DNA of 34,151 bases, taken from the NCBI GenBank assembly GCA_937974565.1, contig CALJWL010000059.1, positions 1 to 34,151 on the forward strand, given 5' to 3'. This stretch comes from an uncultured Arenicella sp. GTDB lineage: Bacteria > Pseudomonadota > Gammaproteobacteria > Arenicellales > Arenicellaceae. This document shows, one piece after another, positions 24,363 through 31,746 of this stretch (positions within the stretch are counted from its first letter, which is position 1; each line of letters opens with the position of its first letter). A program made the translations under genes and the position numbers. Under the pieces are notes generated by a model, which saw only the letters and a program-made list of their open reading frames with translations, had not been told where the DNA came from and searched no databases.

Positions 24363-26663
24363 ATGGCGGTTATCGGCGCTCAGAATAATCGGAATCACAG
24401 CAAAATGCACTCTCTATTACAAGCACTTCAGCCAAATCTTGCACCGCTTTCGGGCAAGTCAGCCAAATTACTAGCGACCTCACTTACGGTGGCCCTATTA
24501 AGCAGTTGCGCCAGCACACCGCCGCCTCAACAAGCTGAGGTTGAGGTAAGGAACATTCCGCCCCAATCCGACACCTCTGGATCATTGAGCGATGACGAAT
24601 CAAAAGCGCTCGACGACGAACCGATCTTGGTTGCCACTGACATTGAAGCTGAAAACGCCGCTCGCCGTGTTTCTCAAGCTGAGCATTATCAACGTCAAGC
24701 GCAAAGCCAGTCTGATGCGACGGCCAAAGTTGAGGCCACACTCAGCTCAGCTGAGTACTTTGTACAAGCCAACGAACACCGTAAAGCTGCGGAATTAATT
24801 AATTCAATCCGACCATTTATTAGCACGAAAGAACATTCTGATCGCGCAACAATCGTTTTGGCCTACGCTGATTACGCTGAAAATAACTGTGGTTCAGCAT
24901 TGACCAGACTCGACCCGTTAACTCGAATGGAAACCGTCGTTCGTGCGACAGAGTTCGAAGAAACAGCCACCGACGACATTGATTATGCATTGGACAACGA
25001 CCATGATTCCACCGATGACTTTTTTGCGGACGACGACACCGTCAAACGTGAATACATTGACGCCGATAAAACATTGGCAACTGAAGAAGCGCTAACCACT
25101 CAACAAGTGGACGCCCTGCTCCTTAGTTCTTTTTGCTATCAACGTTTAAACGATTCTGAAAACGCCGTCTGGGCTTTAATACGACGCGAATCGGCTCTTT
25201 ATGGTGCTTCACGAGCCGAAACCACGCGTTACCTATGGCAAGTAATTAACACCATCTCGATTGAAGATCGCCAACTCATAGTACAAGAAAGCCAAAACAC
25301 CAAAGTGCGTAACCGCGTACAGCAAAGTTTAAGAGGAGAAATTGGCGACACCGTAGCAGCACCTCAACAATTCACTCAGTGGCGCGAAGAACTCACTCCA
25401 TTGACAACCAGCACGGTGGTTGATAATACATGGAACATTGACTCACCTCGTTCAATATTCGTATTACTGCCATTAAGTTCGCGTTTTAACAAAGCCGCAG
25501 AAGCACTAAAAGCCGGTATTGAGCGTGAACACCAACTAAATCAATCTTCCTACAAACCAGATTTGCGTTATTACGATATTGGCGATAACCCACTGCAAGC
25601 TGGGCAGTACTATGCCGCAGCAGTGCGTGCAGGGGCTGATTTTATTATTGGCCCTATCGGCAAAAGCTTTAGTAACGAAACCAACAACACACATAATTAC
25701 ACTCAATATTCAGGCCATAGACCGCGCCCACCTCTGTTGTTGTTAGGGGGTGATCAGGCTCTTGCCGCTGGCAATTACCGCCTGAGCATGAGCCCGGAGA
25801 TGGAGGGCCGCCGAGTTGCAGAGCGAGCTTGGCAAGATGGCCACTTAAGTGCAGGAGTATTGCTGGCTAACGACCTCACCAGTAAACGAGTATTAAACGG
25901 GTTTAATGAACGCTGGTTATCGCTGGGTGGCAAGTTGAGTAAGACCATAGAGTATTCACCACAACAATTTGATCACAGTGTGGAATTGAAACAACTCTTT
26001 GATATCAGCCGCAGCGAGTTTCGACACCGCCAGCTCAGTCAAACGCTGGGATTTAAGCCTAAGTTTTCACCTTACCAACGCGGCGATATCGACTTTGTTT
26101 TTATGGTGGCAAAGAACCAGACTGGCCGGATTGTGCGCCCACAAATCAACTTTTTTACTAATTCACAAATGCCGGTGTACGCAACCTCATCCATTTATAA
26201 CGGAATTGAAGACACCATAAACAACATTGATTTAGATAAAACATACTTCCCAGTTATGCCTTGGGTAGTACGCTCAGGAAACGTTGCACAGTACGCTGGT
26301 CAACTCAACATGCTTCACGCCATGGGCATGGATGCTTATAGGTTAGCCGGCAATATTAGCAAGCTACGCTCTCAACGTAATGTTGTCATTAATGGCAACA
26401 TGGGGCAGTTGCAATTGCAAACAAATGGCGAACTGGTTTACCAACCGATGTGGGCTGAATTTAAGGAAGGGGCATTACATGTAATTGACCGTCGTGGACT
26501 TGATACCACTCCCTTAGAACTTGAACTTTCAGAGGAGGGTATTTTAAACTACCCCCAAGGCAATACAGAGAACGACAATGGAAGCTCTCCTCAAAGCCGC
26601 AAAGGAAGTTACAATGATCAAAACTGGAATACTCGGGAGTCGCGCCGAAAAGTTGGCGGCTAA
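24363..26663 (+). CDS. lpoA: LpoA, outer-membrane lipoprotein activator of PBP1A
   Basis: Outer-membrane lipoprotein that reaches through the periplasm to activate PBP1A. 766 residues. The lipobox is LLSSC with lipidated C49; the preceding n-region is long, and an ATG at 24405 (residue 15) is an alternative start. Next is an acidic, low-complexity linker, then a TPR-like helical N-domain (about 95-345, with a very acidic insertion near 200-240 containing DDIDYALDNDHDSTDDFFAD). The C-domain (about 360-700) has a periplasmic-binding-protein fold: FVLLPLSSRFNKAAEALKAG, FIIGPIGKS and MDAYRLAGNI match LpoA/COG3107. The usual order rsmI-lpoA-yraN supports it. The gene overlaps yraN by 50 bases, implying coupling. 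Confidence 0.94.
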   Translation: MAVIGAQNNRNHSKMHSLLQALQPNLAPLSGKSAKLLATSLTVALLSSCASTPPPQQAEVEVRNIPPQSDTSGSLSDDESKALDDEPILVATDIEAENAARRVSQAEHYQRQAQSQSDATAKVEATLSSAEYFVQANEHRKAAELINSIRPFISTKEHSDRATIVLAYADYAENNCGSALTRLDPLTRMETVVRATEFEETATDDIDYALDNDHDSTDDFFADDDTVKREYIDADKTLATEEALTTQQVDALLLSSFCYQRLNDSENAVWALIRRESALYGASRAETTRYLWQVINTISIEDRQLIVQESQNTKVRNRVQQSLRGEIGDTVAAPQQFTQWREELTPLTTSTVVDNTWNIDSPRSIFVLLPLSSRFNKAAEALKAGIEREHQLNQSSYKPDLRYYDIGDNPLQAGQYYAAAVRAGADFIIGPIGKSFSNETNNTHNYTQYSGHRPRPPLLLLGGDQALAAGNYRLSMSPEMEGRRVAERAWQDGHLSAGVLLANDLTSKRVLNGFNERWLSLGGKLSKTIEYSPQQFDHSVELKQLFDISRSEFRHRQLSQTLGFKPKFSPYQRGDIDFVFMVAKNQTGRIVRPQINFFTNSQMPVYATSSIYNGIEDTINNIDLDKTYFPVMPWVVRSGNVAQYAGQLNMLHAMGMDAYRLAGNISKLRSQRNVVINGNMGQLQLQTNGELVYQPMWAEFKEGALHVIDRRGLDTTPLELELSEEGILNYPQGNTENDNGSSPQSRKGSYNDQNWNTRESRRKVGG
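26604..26608 (+). promoter_or_regulatory. Ribosome binding site of yraN inside lpoA
   Basis: GGAAG five bases before the ATG at 26614, within the 3' end of lpoA. It favours 26614 as the start over an upstream ATG at 26578. Confidence 0.55.
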
Positions 26664-26967
26664 GTACTTAATCAATAATCGCCTAACGCTGTTGGAAAAA
26701 AATTATCGATGTAAATTGGGCGAAATAGACTTGGTGATGCAACACGCAGACAGCCTAGTGTTTGTCGAAGTTAGGCACCGAAAGTCACAGAAGTTCGGCG
26801 GTGCATTAGAAAGCGTGGGCCATCAAAAACAAGTTAAACTGCGGCGTGCGGCCGAACACTATCTTGTACATCACAAACTTAACGATTGTGCTGCTCGCTT
26901 TGATATTCTTTGCGTTAACGGCAATTTAAATAACCCAGAGTATCATTGGGTGAAAAATGCTTTTTGA
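26614..26967 (+). CDS. yraN: UPF0102 family protein YraN
   Basis: 117 residues from the ATG at 26614, the usual UPF0102 length. An endonuclease-like fold is suggested by the conserved order: GSRAEKLAAKYL at the start, NYRCKLGEIDLVM with the acidic GEIDLV core, and VFVEVRHRKSQKFGG with the E-x-K/R-like pair. These match the Holliday-junction-resolvase-related UPF0102 family; activity in vivo is unproven. It overlaps the 3' end of lpoA by 50 bases and is presumably co-transcribed. In E. coli diaA comes next; here dolP follows after a 252-base gap, so diaA is absent from the cluster. Confidence 0.93.
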   Translation: MIKTGILGSRAEKLAAKYLINNRLTLLEKNYRCKLGEIDLVMQHADSLVFVEVRHRKSQKFGGALESVGHQKQVKLRRAAEHYLVHHKLNDCAARFDILCVNGNLNNPEYHWVKNAF

Positions 26968-27127
26968 TGTCAGGCATGAGCTTTTTCTGCGGTCTTTCAA
27001 AAAGTCCGAAACTCTCACAGCACCATGAGCCCTAATTATGAGATACGTTATATAACAGATCATCCAAACTTGTTTCACCGTGACGCAGTTATCACCTCCA
27101 TCACCTCTGCGTAATAGTAAGCAACCA

Positions 27128-27144
27128 TTCTCATTACATGAGAA
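27128..27144. promoter_or_regulatory. Perfect palindrome upstream of dolP, possible operator
   Basis: TTCTCAT-TAC-ATGAGAA, two perfect 7-base arms around three bases, 76 bases before the dolP start. Its size and symmetry fit a dimeric repressor site. It is not long enough and lacks a T-tract for a terminator. The regulator is unknown. Confidence 0.4.
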
Positions 27145-27219
27145 CAATTGTTAAACTAACAAAAACCAATAAACCGCTGCCTAACCGCCCTAATCAAAAT
27201 TCACTCAGAGAAAGACGAC

Positions 27220-27873
27220 ATGAATTTAATCCACCCCCAAGTATTACTTCAACTCACGTCACCTACTAAGATACGTCAAACAGTGCCTAAAACTTTAAAA
27301 GCGCTTATCATGGCCGCCGCCTTAATAACAGGCTTAAGTGGATGTGTGGCGGCCCTAGTTGCAGGCGTGGCTATCACCACGGTAGACATCATTCATGATC
27401 GCAGAACCGTTGGCGAATACATCGACGATGGCGCAATTGAAGTTACCGCACGCAACGTCGTACTTTCCAAACCAGAGTATCGAAAAGTAGCGCATGTAAA
27501 GCCTCAATCTTGGAATGGTATTCTGCTCATTACAGGTGAAATTGACTCTCCTGAAGTTAAACAAGAGTTGCTGGAAAAATTCCGCAACATTCAAGGTGTG
27601 CGACAAGTGGTAGACGAAACCACCATCATTGACAAAACACGCTTAGGCACACGTGCAAACGACGCTTGGATAAGCAGTAAAGTTAAAAGCCGGTTAATCC
27701 TGAAAACTGGCCTAAACGCAAACCGTGTAAAGGTGGTCACCACTCGCGCTAGTGTTTATTTGATGGGGATTGTGACCCGTGAAGAAGCCGATAAAGCCAC
27801 CGATGTTGCTAGCCGCGTTCGTGGTGTTAAGCGCGTGGTGCGCGTATTTGAGTATAAGGATCAGCGAAAATAG
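27220..27873 (+). CDS. dolP: DolP-like dual BON-domain lipoprotein
   Basis: 217 residues. The lipobox LSGC gives lipidated C42 after a hydrophobic segment ([15 protein letters not shown]); the n-region is unusually long. Two BON domains follow: the first about 75-135 ([20 protein letters not shown], then [11 protein letters not shown]), the second about 145-215 ([20 protein letters not shown], then [15 protein letters not shown]). This is the architecture of DolP (YraP), an outer-membrane lipoprotein that binds anionic phospholipid and supports envelope integrity. In E. coli it is under sigma E. A palindrome at 27128-27144 lies in the long leader. rfaE2 starts five bases after its stop, so they form an operon. 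Confidence 0.92.
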   Translation: MNLIHPQVLLQLTSPTKIRQTVPKTLKALIMAAALITGLSGCVAALVAGVAITTVDIIHDRRTVGEYIDDGAIEVTARNVVLSKPEYRKVAHVKPQSWNGILLITGEIDSPEVKQELLEKFRNIQGVRQVVDETTIIDKTRLGTRANDAWISSKVKSRLILKTGLNANRVKVVTTRASVYLMGIVTREEADKATDVASRVRGVKRVVRVFEYKDQRK

Positions 27874-27878
27874 CAAAC

Positions 27879-28364
27879 ATGCTAAATCATCAAGAAAAAA
27901 TTATCGCCTCAGCGACTAATAGGCAAGATATCGCTGAGTTCATTACAACGTTACCCAGGCCATTAGTGTTCACAAATGGCTGCTTTGATATCCTTCACCG
28001 AGGTCACGCAACTTACCTAGAACAAGCCCGAAACCTTGGTGCATCGTTGATCGTAGCCGTGAATACCGACGCCTCGGTGAAACGTCAAGGCAAAGGCGAT
28101 GATCGCCCCGTCAATAGTTTAGAAGATCGCATGGCCGTGCTTGCCAGTTTGCATTGCGTTGATGCGGTCATTGGGTTTGATGAAGACACGCCGCTTAATG
28201 TAATTAATGACATCATGCCTGACCACTTAGTAAAAGGCGGTGACTGGAGTATTGAGGACATTGTTGGCGCAGACGTGGTGGTCGGGAATGGTGGGCAAGT
28301 TCACTCAATTAAGTTTAAGCACGAGCGCTCAACAACTCAACTGATCAATAAAATTCGGAGCTAA
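27879..28364 (+). CDS. rfaE2: D-glycero-beta-D-manno-heptose 1-phosphate adenylyltransferase
   Basis: Stand-alone cytidylyltransferase-fold enzyme, 161 residues, corresponding to the C-terminal half of E. coli HldE. It makes ADP-heptose precursor for the LPS inner core. The nucleotide-binding signature is [17 protein letters not shown] with the HxGH motif, followed by [14 protein letters not shown], the [14 protein letters not shown] stretch, VIGFDEDTP and the C-terminal ERSTT motif. The kinase half (RfaE1) is not in this window, so the organism has a split heptose pathway. The gene follows dolP by five bases, tying LPS core synthesis to the outer-membrane lipoprotein. Confidence 0.95.
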   Translation: MLNHQEKIIASATNRQDIAEFITTLPRPLVFTNGCFDILHRGHATYLEQARNLGASLIVAVNTDASVKRQGKGDDRPVNSLEDRMAVLASLHCVDAVIGFDEDTPLNVINDIMPDHLVKGGDWSIEDIVGADVVVGNGGQVHSIKFKHERSTTQLINKIRS

Positions 28365-28405
28365 GCTTTGGTCACCACTTAAACCTAAAACAACGTCTTA
28401 GATAA

Positions 28406-29713
28406 TTATTCGGTCACCGCCGACTCGCGTAAGGCCACTCTGTTTGCTTGTTCTGTAAAATAGTGATAGATAAATTGCCGTGCAACGTAGGCACTTCGTA
28501 CATACCACTTTTCTTTGTTAATGATCAACGATGCGTAAGCTACCTTACGGCCATTTTTTTGTGCATAGCCAACAAACCAATCGTGCCTTCCTTTAGGAGA
28601 GTAGCCCGTCAAAGACCCTGTTTTTCCACCGATCTCCATGTTTTTATAGACTTTATAACGACTCAAATCTGAGAATGATTTTCGTGCGGACCCAATGCGA
28701 GCCGTCTCACGCATTAAATCACGCATGGCCTTAGCAGACTCTGGTTTAATAACAGGGTGATTACTTATCTCAGTGTTTTTTGTGTACAAGCTTTGTCCTT
28801 TCGAATCAACAACAGATTTAACCATATAAGGTGTGACCATCTTTCCGTCGTTAGCAACAATCGCCGCCAACTGAGCGGCGTGTATTGGGCTGAGAGTAAT
28901 GTCTTTGGTATAACCTGAAGCAGCCTCAGCAATCTCCCATTTGTCGTCAAATGCCAACCTTACGCGACTTTCGGGAATATGAAAGTCCGTCAACATGGGT
29001 TTATCAAAACCAAAGCGATCTGCGTAATCCAGCAACTTTTCTTTACCAAGATCAAACATACCTATACGCGCAAAAACAGGGTTAATAGACTTAGCAAAAG
29101 ATTCTTTAAGCGTTGGGTTTCGAGTCCATTTATTAGTTTTGTGGCGCAACACCTGACTTTTATACAGTGAGGTTGATTTACCGTTAAATGGGATCACTGT
29201 GTCAGTTTTAAGTTTGCCTGTATCCAAGCCAGCCGCCGCGGTGATCATCTTAAATACCGAAGCCGCAGGGTAATCAGCGCGCATGACCAAGTTGTCCCAC
29301 TGTTCATCGGCTTTCACAAAGCTACTGAGATTCAGTATCGCACCCGTTTCAACGTCAATGGCAACAAAACAAGCATAATCCGGCTGGTAACGAAGATACA
29401 CGTCCGCCAAATTATCATGTACCGCTTGATCAAATGTGTAGTCAACATAACCTTTAACTGGCTCTCCATCGCTGCCTGAAAAAATCATTTTATTAGGGAA
29501 GCGATTTTTGATCGCGTGTGCCGTTAACGCTTCTGACACTTGCTCTTTGCTTAAACTGTTTGTGGTTGCCAAGTTTTCTGTCTTAGAATTATTTACTTGG
29601 GAGTGCTGGGCAGCCAAATCAGAAACCATCAGCAACGGCATAATAATTAAAAACAGTAGAGGGCCTAGCGCCAACGTTTTGCAATTGGTCGCAAGGAGAT
29701 TAGACGAAATCAT
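28406..29713 (-). CDS. Short penicillin-binding transpeptidase-domain protein
   Basis: 435 residues. An N-terminal hydrophobic segment (about 14-31) acts as signal anchor. No classical PBP dimerisation domain is present; a ~75-residue linker leads straight into the transpeptidase domain. Catalytic motifs are SVFK at 152-155 (nucleophile S152), SIN at 209-211 and KTG at 364-366, in the order and spacing of penicillin-binding transpeptidases. YACFVAIDVETGAIL and DITLSPIHAAQLAAIVANDG are typical flanks. It resembles PbpA-type enzymes more than class D beta-lactamases, judging from length and the second motif. It would act in the periplasm on peptidoglycan. It directly follows rppH on the same strand with 3 bases between, so they may share a transcript. 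Confidence 0.88.
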   Translation of the reverse strand: MISSNLLATNCKTLALGPLLFLIIMPLLMVSDLAAQHSQVNNSKTENLATTNSLSKEQVSEALTAHAIKNRFPNKMIFSGSDGEPVKGYVDYTFDQAVHDNLADVYLRYQPDYACFVAIDVETGAILNLSSFVKADEQWDNLVMRADYPAASVFKMITAAAGLDTGKLKTDTVIPFNGKSTSLYKSQVLRHKTNKWTRNPTLKESFAKSINPVFARIGMFDLGKEKLLDYADRFGFDKPMLTDFHIPESRVRLAFDDKWEIAEAASGYTKDITLSPIHAAQLAAIVANDGKMVTPYMVKSVVDSKGQSLYTKNTEISNHPVIKPESAKAMRDLMRETARIGSARKSFSDLSRYKVYKNMEIGGKTGSLTGYSPKGRHDWFVGYAQKNGRKVAYASLIINKEKWYVRSAYVARQFIYHYFTEQANRVALRESAVTE

Positions 29714-29716
29714 AAT

Positions 29717-30244
29717 TTAATTAAAATTAGGCAGGAATTGCTCAAGTTCACCAATGGCTTTTTGGTAGACGCTACGCTTAAAATCGACAATGTTATCAAT
29801 GGCATGATTTAAATCAACCCAACGCCAATCGTCAAATTCTGGCTGTTCTAAACCGGCTTGCAAGTTAACGGCTGAATCATCGTCAATCAGTTCTACCAAA
29901 AACCAAACTTGTTTTTGCCCCTTAAAACTCACTCGTTTACGCCCTCCTATTGGTGAACGACGCCGTTGGTTACGCAACAGTTTTTGTGGTAAGTCATAGT
30001 GTAGCCAGCGCTTAGTGTGTGCGACTATTTTGACTTGCCCACTCAATAAGCCGGTTTCTTCTTGAAGCTCGCGATACATCGCATCAATCAAACCTTCATT
30101 ACGGCTAATACCACCTTGAGGAAACTGCCAACCGTCATTATTAATTCGATGCGCCCAAAACACTTGACCTTCACGATTGCAAATAATAATGCCAACGTTC
30201 GGCCGATAACCGTCATTAGCAAAAATGGGTTCGAAATTAATCAT
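29717..30244 (-). CDS. rppH: RNA pyrophosphohydrolase
   Basis: Nudix hydrolase that converts 5'-triphosphate mRNA ends to monophosphates and so triggers RNase E decay. 175 residues. The Nudix box lies at 44-66 (GGISRNEGLIDAMYRELQEE, then TGL), with catalytic E62 and E63 in REL-QEE. RppH-specific sequence surrounds it: DGYRPNVGIIICNREGQVFWAHR, WQFPQGGI and QKVWF-like KQVWFLVEL. The N-terminus carries about eight extra residues (MINFEPIFA) compared with E. coli; no internal ATG exists to shorten it. It is divergent from a HAD-IB phosphatase. Confidence 0.94.
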   Translation of the reverse strand: MINFEPIFANDGYRPNVGIIICNREGQVFWAHRINNDGWQFPQGGISRNEGLIDAMYRELQEETGLLSGQVKIVAHTKRWLHYDLPQKLLRNQRRRSPIGGRKRVSFKGQKQVWFLVELIDDDSAVNLQAGLEQPEFDDWRWVDLNHAIDNIVDFKRSVYQKAIGELEQFLPNFN

Positions 30245-30283
30245 TTAGCTGAGTGATAGTGCTCAATCTTGTAACCTTTTGGC

Positions 30284-30289
30284 ATTATA
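30284..30289 (-). promoter_or_regulatory. Putative -10 box of rppH
   Basis: A perfect TATAAT on the minus strand, with a TG two bases upstream of it. The -35 region 17 bases away is poor. It would start transcription near 30277, giving a leader of about 33 bases before the rppH ATG at 30244. Confidence 0.4.
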
Positions 30290-30424
30290 ATCAGAAGCGC
30301 AGTAATTTTGCATTAGTTTAACGTAAGCTAACCATATCGAGCATAAAAGATCACGGTCACAAGTGCTAACACAGCTCATCAATGATAAGATTTTTCAACT
30401 CGCTCTTGCTTAATGAAGTCACAT

Positions 30425-30429
30425 AGGAG
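30425..30429 (+). promoter_or_regulatory. Ribosome binding site supporting a TTG start
   Basis: AGGAG eight bases before the TTG at 30438. It justifies the rare start codon of the HAD phosphatase gene. Confidence 0.6.
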
Positions 30430-30437
30430 TTTCTACC

Positions 30438-31097
30438 TTGGCACTTGCACTCTTTGATCTAGATAACACCCTGCTTAACGGCGACAGCGATCACGGTTGG
30501 GGCATGTTTTTGGCTTCTGTGGGTGCAGTAGACCCGATTCAACAAAAAGAAAAACAAGATTACTTCTACCAGCAGTACGTAGACGGAAAACTTGATATTC
30601 ACGAATTTTGCGAATATCAATTTGATATCTTGACCCAGACTTCCATAGAGCAATTGCAAACGTGGCATACACAGTTCATGTCTGATGTGATTGAACCAAT
30701 GATAGTAAATGGAAAAGCGGACTTGTTGATTAAACACCAACAAGCCGGAGACACAGTACTCATCATCACCGCGACCAATGACTTTGTCACCACCCCCATT
30801 GCTACACGTTTGGGCGTCGACACGATTCTTGCCACCACCGCTGAGTTCAAACATGGTCGATACACCGGCAAAGTTGCAGGCACCCCATGCTTTCAGCACG
30901 GTAAAATCACCCGCCTAAAACAATGGCTTAAATCGAAAGGCCTAAACGAAAAAAACGCGCTGCAAGACAGCACGTTTTACAGTGACTCTATCAACGATCT
31001 ACCCTTACTTGAACTTGTAGACAACCCTGTGGCGGTCACACCCGATGACAAACTTCGAGCTCACGCCGAACAGTTTCACTGGCCAATCATCGACTGA
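30438..31097 (+). CDS. HAD-IB family phosphatase (SerB-like)
   Basis: 219 residues, starting with TTG at 30438 after a good AGGAG. The HAD nucleophile motif is LFDLDNTLL with D7 and D9. Motif II is the threonine/serine in VLIITATNDF (about 112-120), the lysine is in the HGKITRL area, and motif IV is FYSDSINDLPLLELVDNP. These and the helical cap (about 20-95) match the HAD-IB subfamily that sits opposite rppH in many gammaproteobacteria. Known members dephosphorylate phosphoserine or other small phosphates; the substrate here is not determined. Cytosolic. The peroxiredoxin gene follows after 47 bases and may be co-transcribed. Confidence 0.9.
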   Translation: MALALFDLDNTLLNGDSDHGWGMFLASVGAVDPIQQKEKQDYFYQQYVDGKLDIHEFCEYQFDILTQTSIEQLQTWHTQFMSDVIEPMIVNGKADLLIKHQQAGDTVLIITATNDFVTTPIATRLGVDTILATTAEFKHGRYTGKVAGTPCFQHGKITRLKQWLKSKGLNEKNALQDSTFYSDSINDLPLLELVDNPVAVTPDDKLRAHAEQFHWPIID

Positions 31098-31144
31098 TTT
31101 TATAATCAAACGATCAACTAACCTAACACACTTAAACACGGCTC

Positions 31145-31612
31145 ATGACCATCCAAATCGGCGATCTTATCCCAGATCTAATCGTAACCACCACGCAAAA
31201 CAACGCCTTATCTCTTCGCTCTGACCTAAAAGGTAAAAACCTAGTGCTTTACTTTTACCCAAAAGACAGTACCCCTGGCTGCACCACTCAAGGCCAGAAC
31301 TTTCGCGACAGCAAAGATGAGTTTGACGCTGGAAATACAATGATTCTAGGCTGCTCACGTGAAAGCATCCGTTCACATAATAACTTTATCAACAAACAAG
31401 AATTCAACTTCGATTTAATTTCTGACCCTGACGAAGTATTGTGCAAAGCCATGGATGTGATTAAAGAAAAAAACATGTATGGAAAAAAGTACATGGGCAT
31501 CGAACGCAGCACGTTTGTCTTTGATACTAAAGGTGTATTAAAACACGAAATTCGCAAAGTCAAAGTCAAAGGCCATGTGGATGAAGTTTTGGGGCTGGTT
31601 AAGGCGCTTTAG
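31145..31612 (+). CDS. bcp: Bcp-type peroxiredoxin (thiol peroxidase)
   Basis: 155 residues of the Bcp/PrxQ family, which reduces hydrogen peroxide and organic peroxides in the cytosol. The active-site stretch is YFYPKDSTPGCTTQGQNFRD with peroxidatic C46. The typical Bcp resolving cysteine five residues later is a glutamine (Q51). Other cysteines are C70 (MILGCSRES) and one near residue 100 (DEVLCKAMD), so the enzyme is either 1-Cys or uses a different partner cysteine. The rest of the fold is complete, including FDLISDPDE and RSTFVFDTKG. The nearest upstream gene on this strand is the HAD phosphatase. Confidence 0.93.
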   Translation: MTIQIGDLIPDLIVTTTQNNALSLRSDLKGKNLVLYFYPKDSTPGCTTQGQNFRDSKDEFDAGNTMILGCSRESIRSHNNFINKQEFNFDLISDPDEVLCKAMDVIKEKNMYGKKYMGIERSTFVFDTKGVLKHEIRKVKVKGHVDEVLGLVKAL

Positions 31613-31628
31613 CAGCTATCTGGGCACC

Positions 31629-31644
31629 AATAAATTAATTTATT
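31629..31644. repeat. AT-rich perfect palindrome between convergent genes
   Basis: AATAAATTAATTTATT is a 16-base perfect palindrome 17 bases after the bcp stop. Too AT-rich to be a stable terminator on its own. Function unknown. Confidence 0.35.
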
Positions 31645-31693
31645 AATCAATCGCAGATTGCTCTTAACGTAACAATGCGAACTTATTCTTTTT

Positions 31694-31723
31694 CGATATA
31701 GGCCACATAACTGGCCTATATCG
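31694..31723. terminator. Perfect inverted repeat, possible bidirectional terminator
   Basis: Arms CGATATAGGCCA (31694-31705) and TGGCCTATATCG (31712-31723), 12 perfect bases with a 6-base loop. It lies between two converging genes (bcp and the beta-helix gene). A CTTTTT run precedes it on the plus strand, so a T-tract after the hairpin is absent in either direction. It may still be a terminator or a binding site. Confidence 0.45.
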
Positions 31724-31746
31724 ATCGTAAGGCCTTTAAATTTAGC

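Noticed and set aside
28406-29713. Class D beta-lactamase
   Set aside because: The protein is too long and its motif 2 is SIN and motif spacing is that of a PBP transpeptidase.
30459-30899. Long minus-strand frame opposite the HAD phosphatase
   Set aside because: The plus-strand HAD motifs, TTG start and ribosome site are convincing; the antisense frame has no family resemblance.
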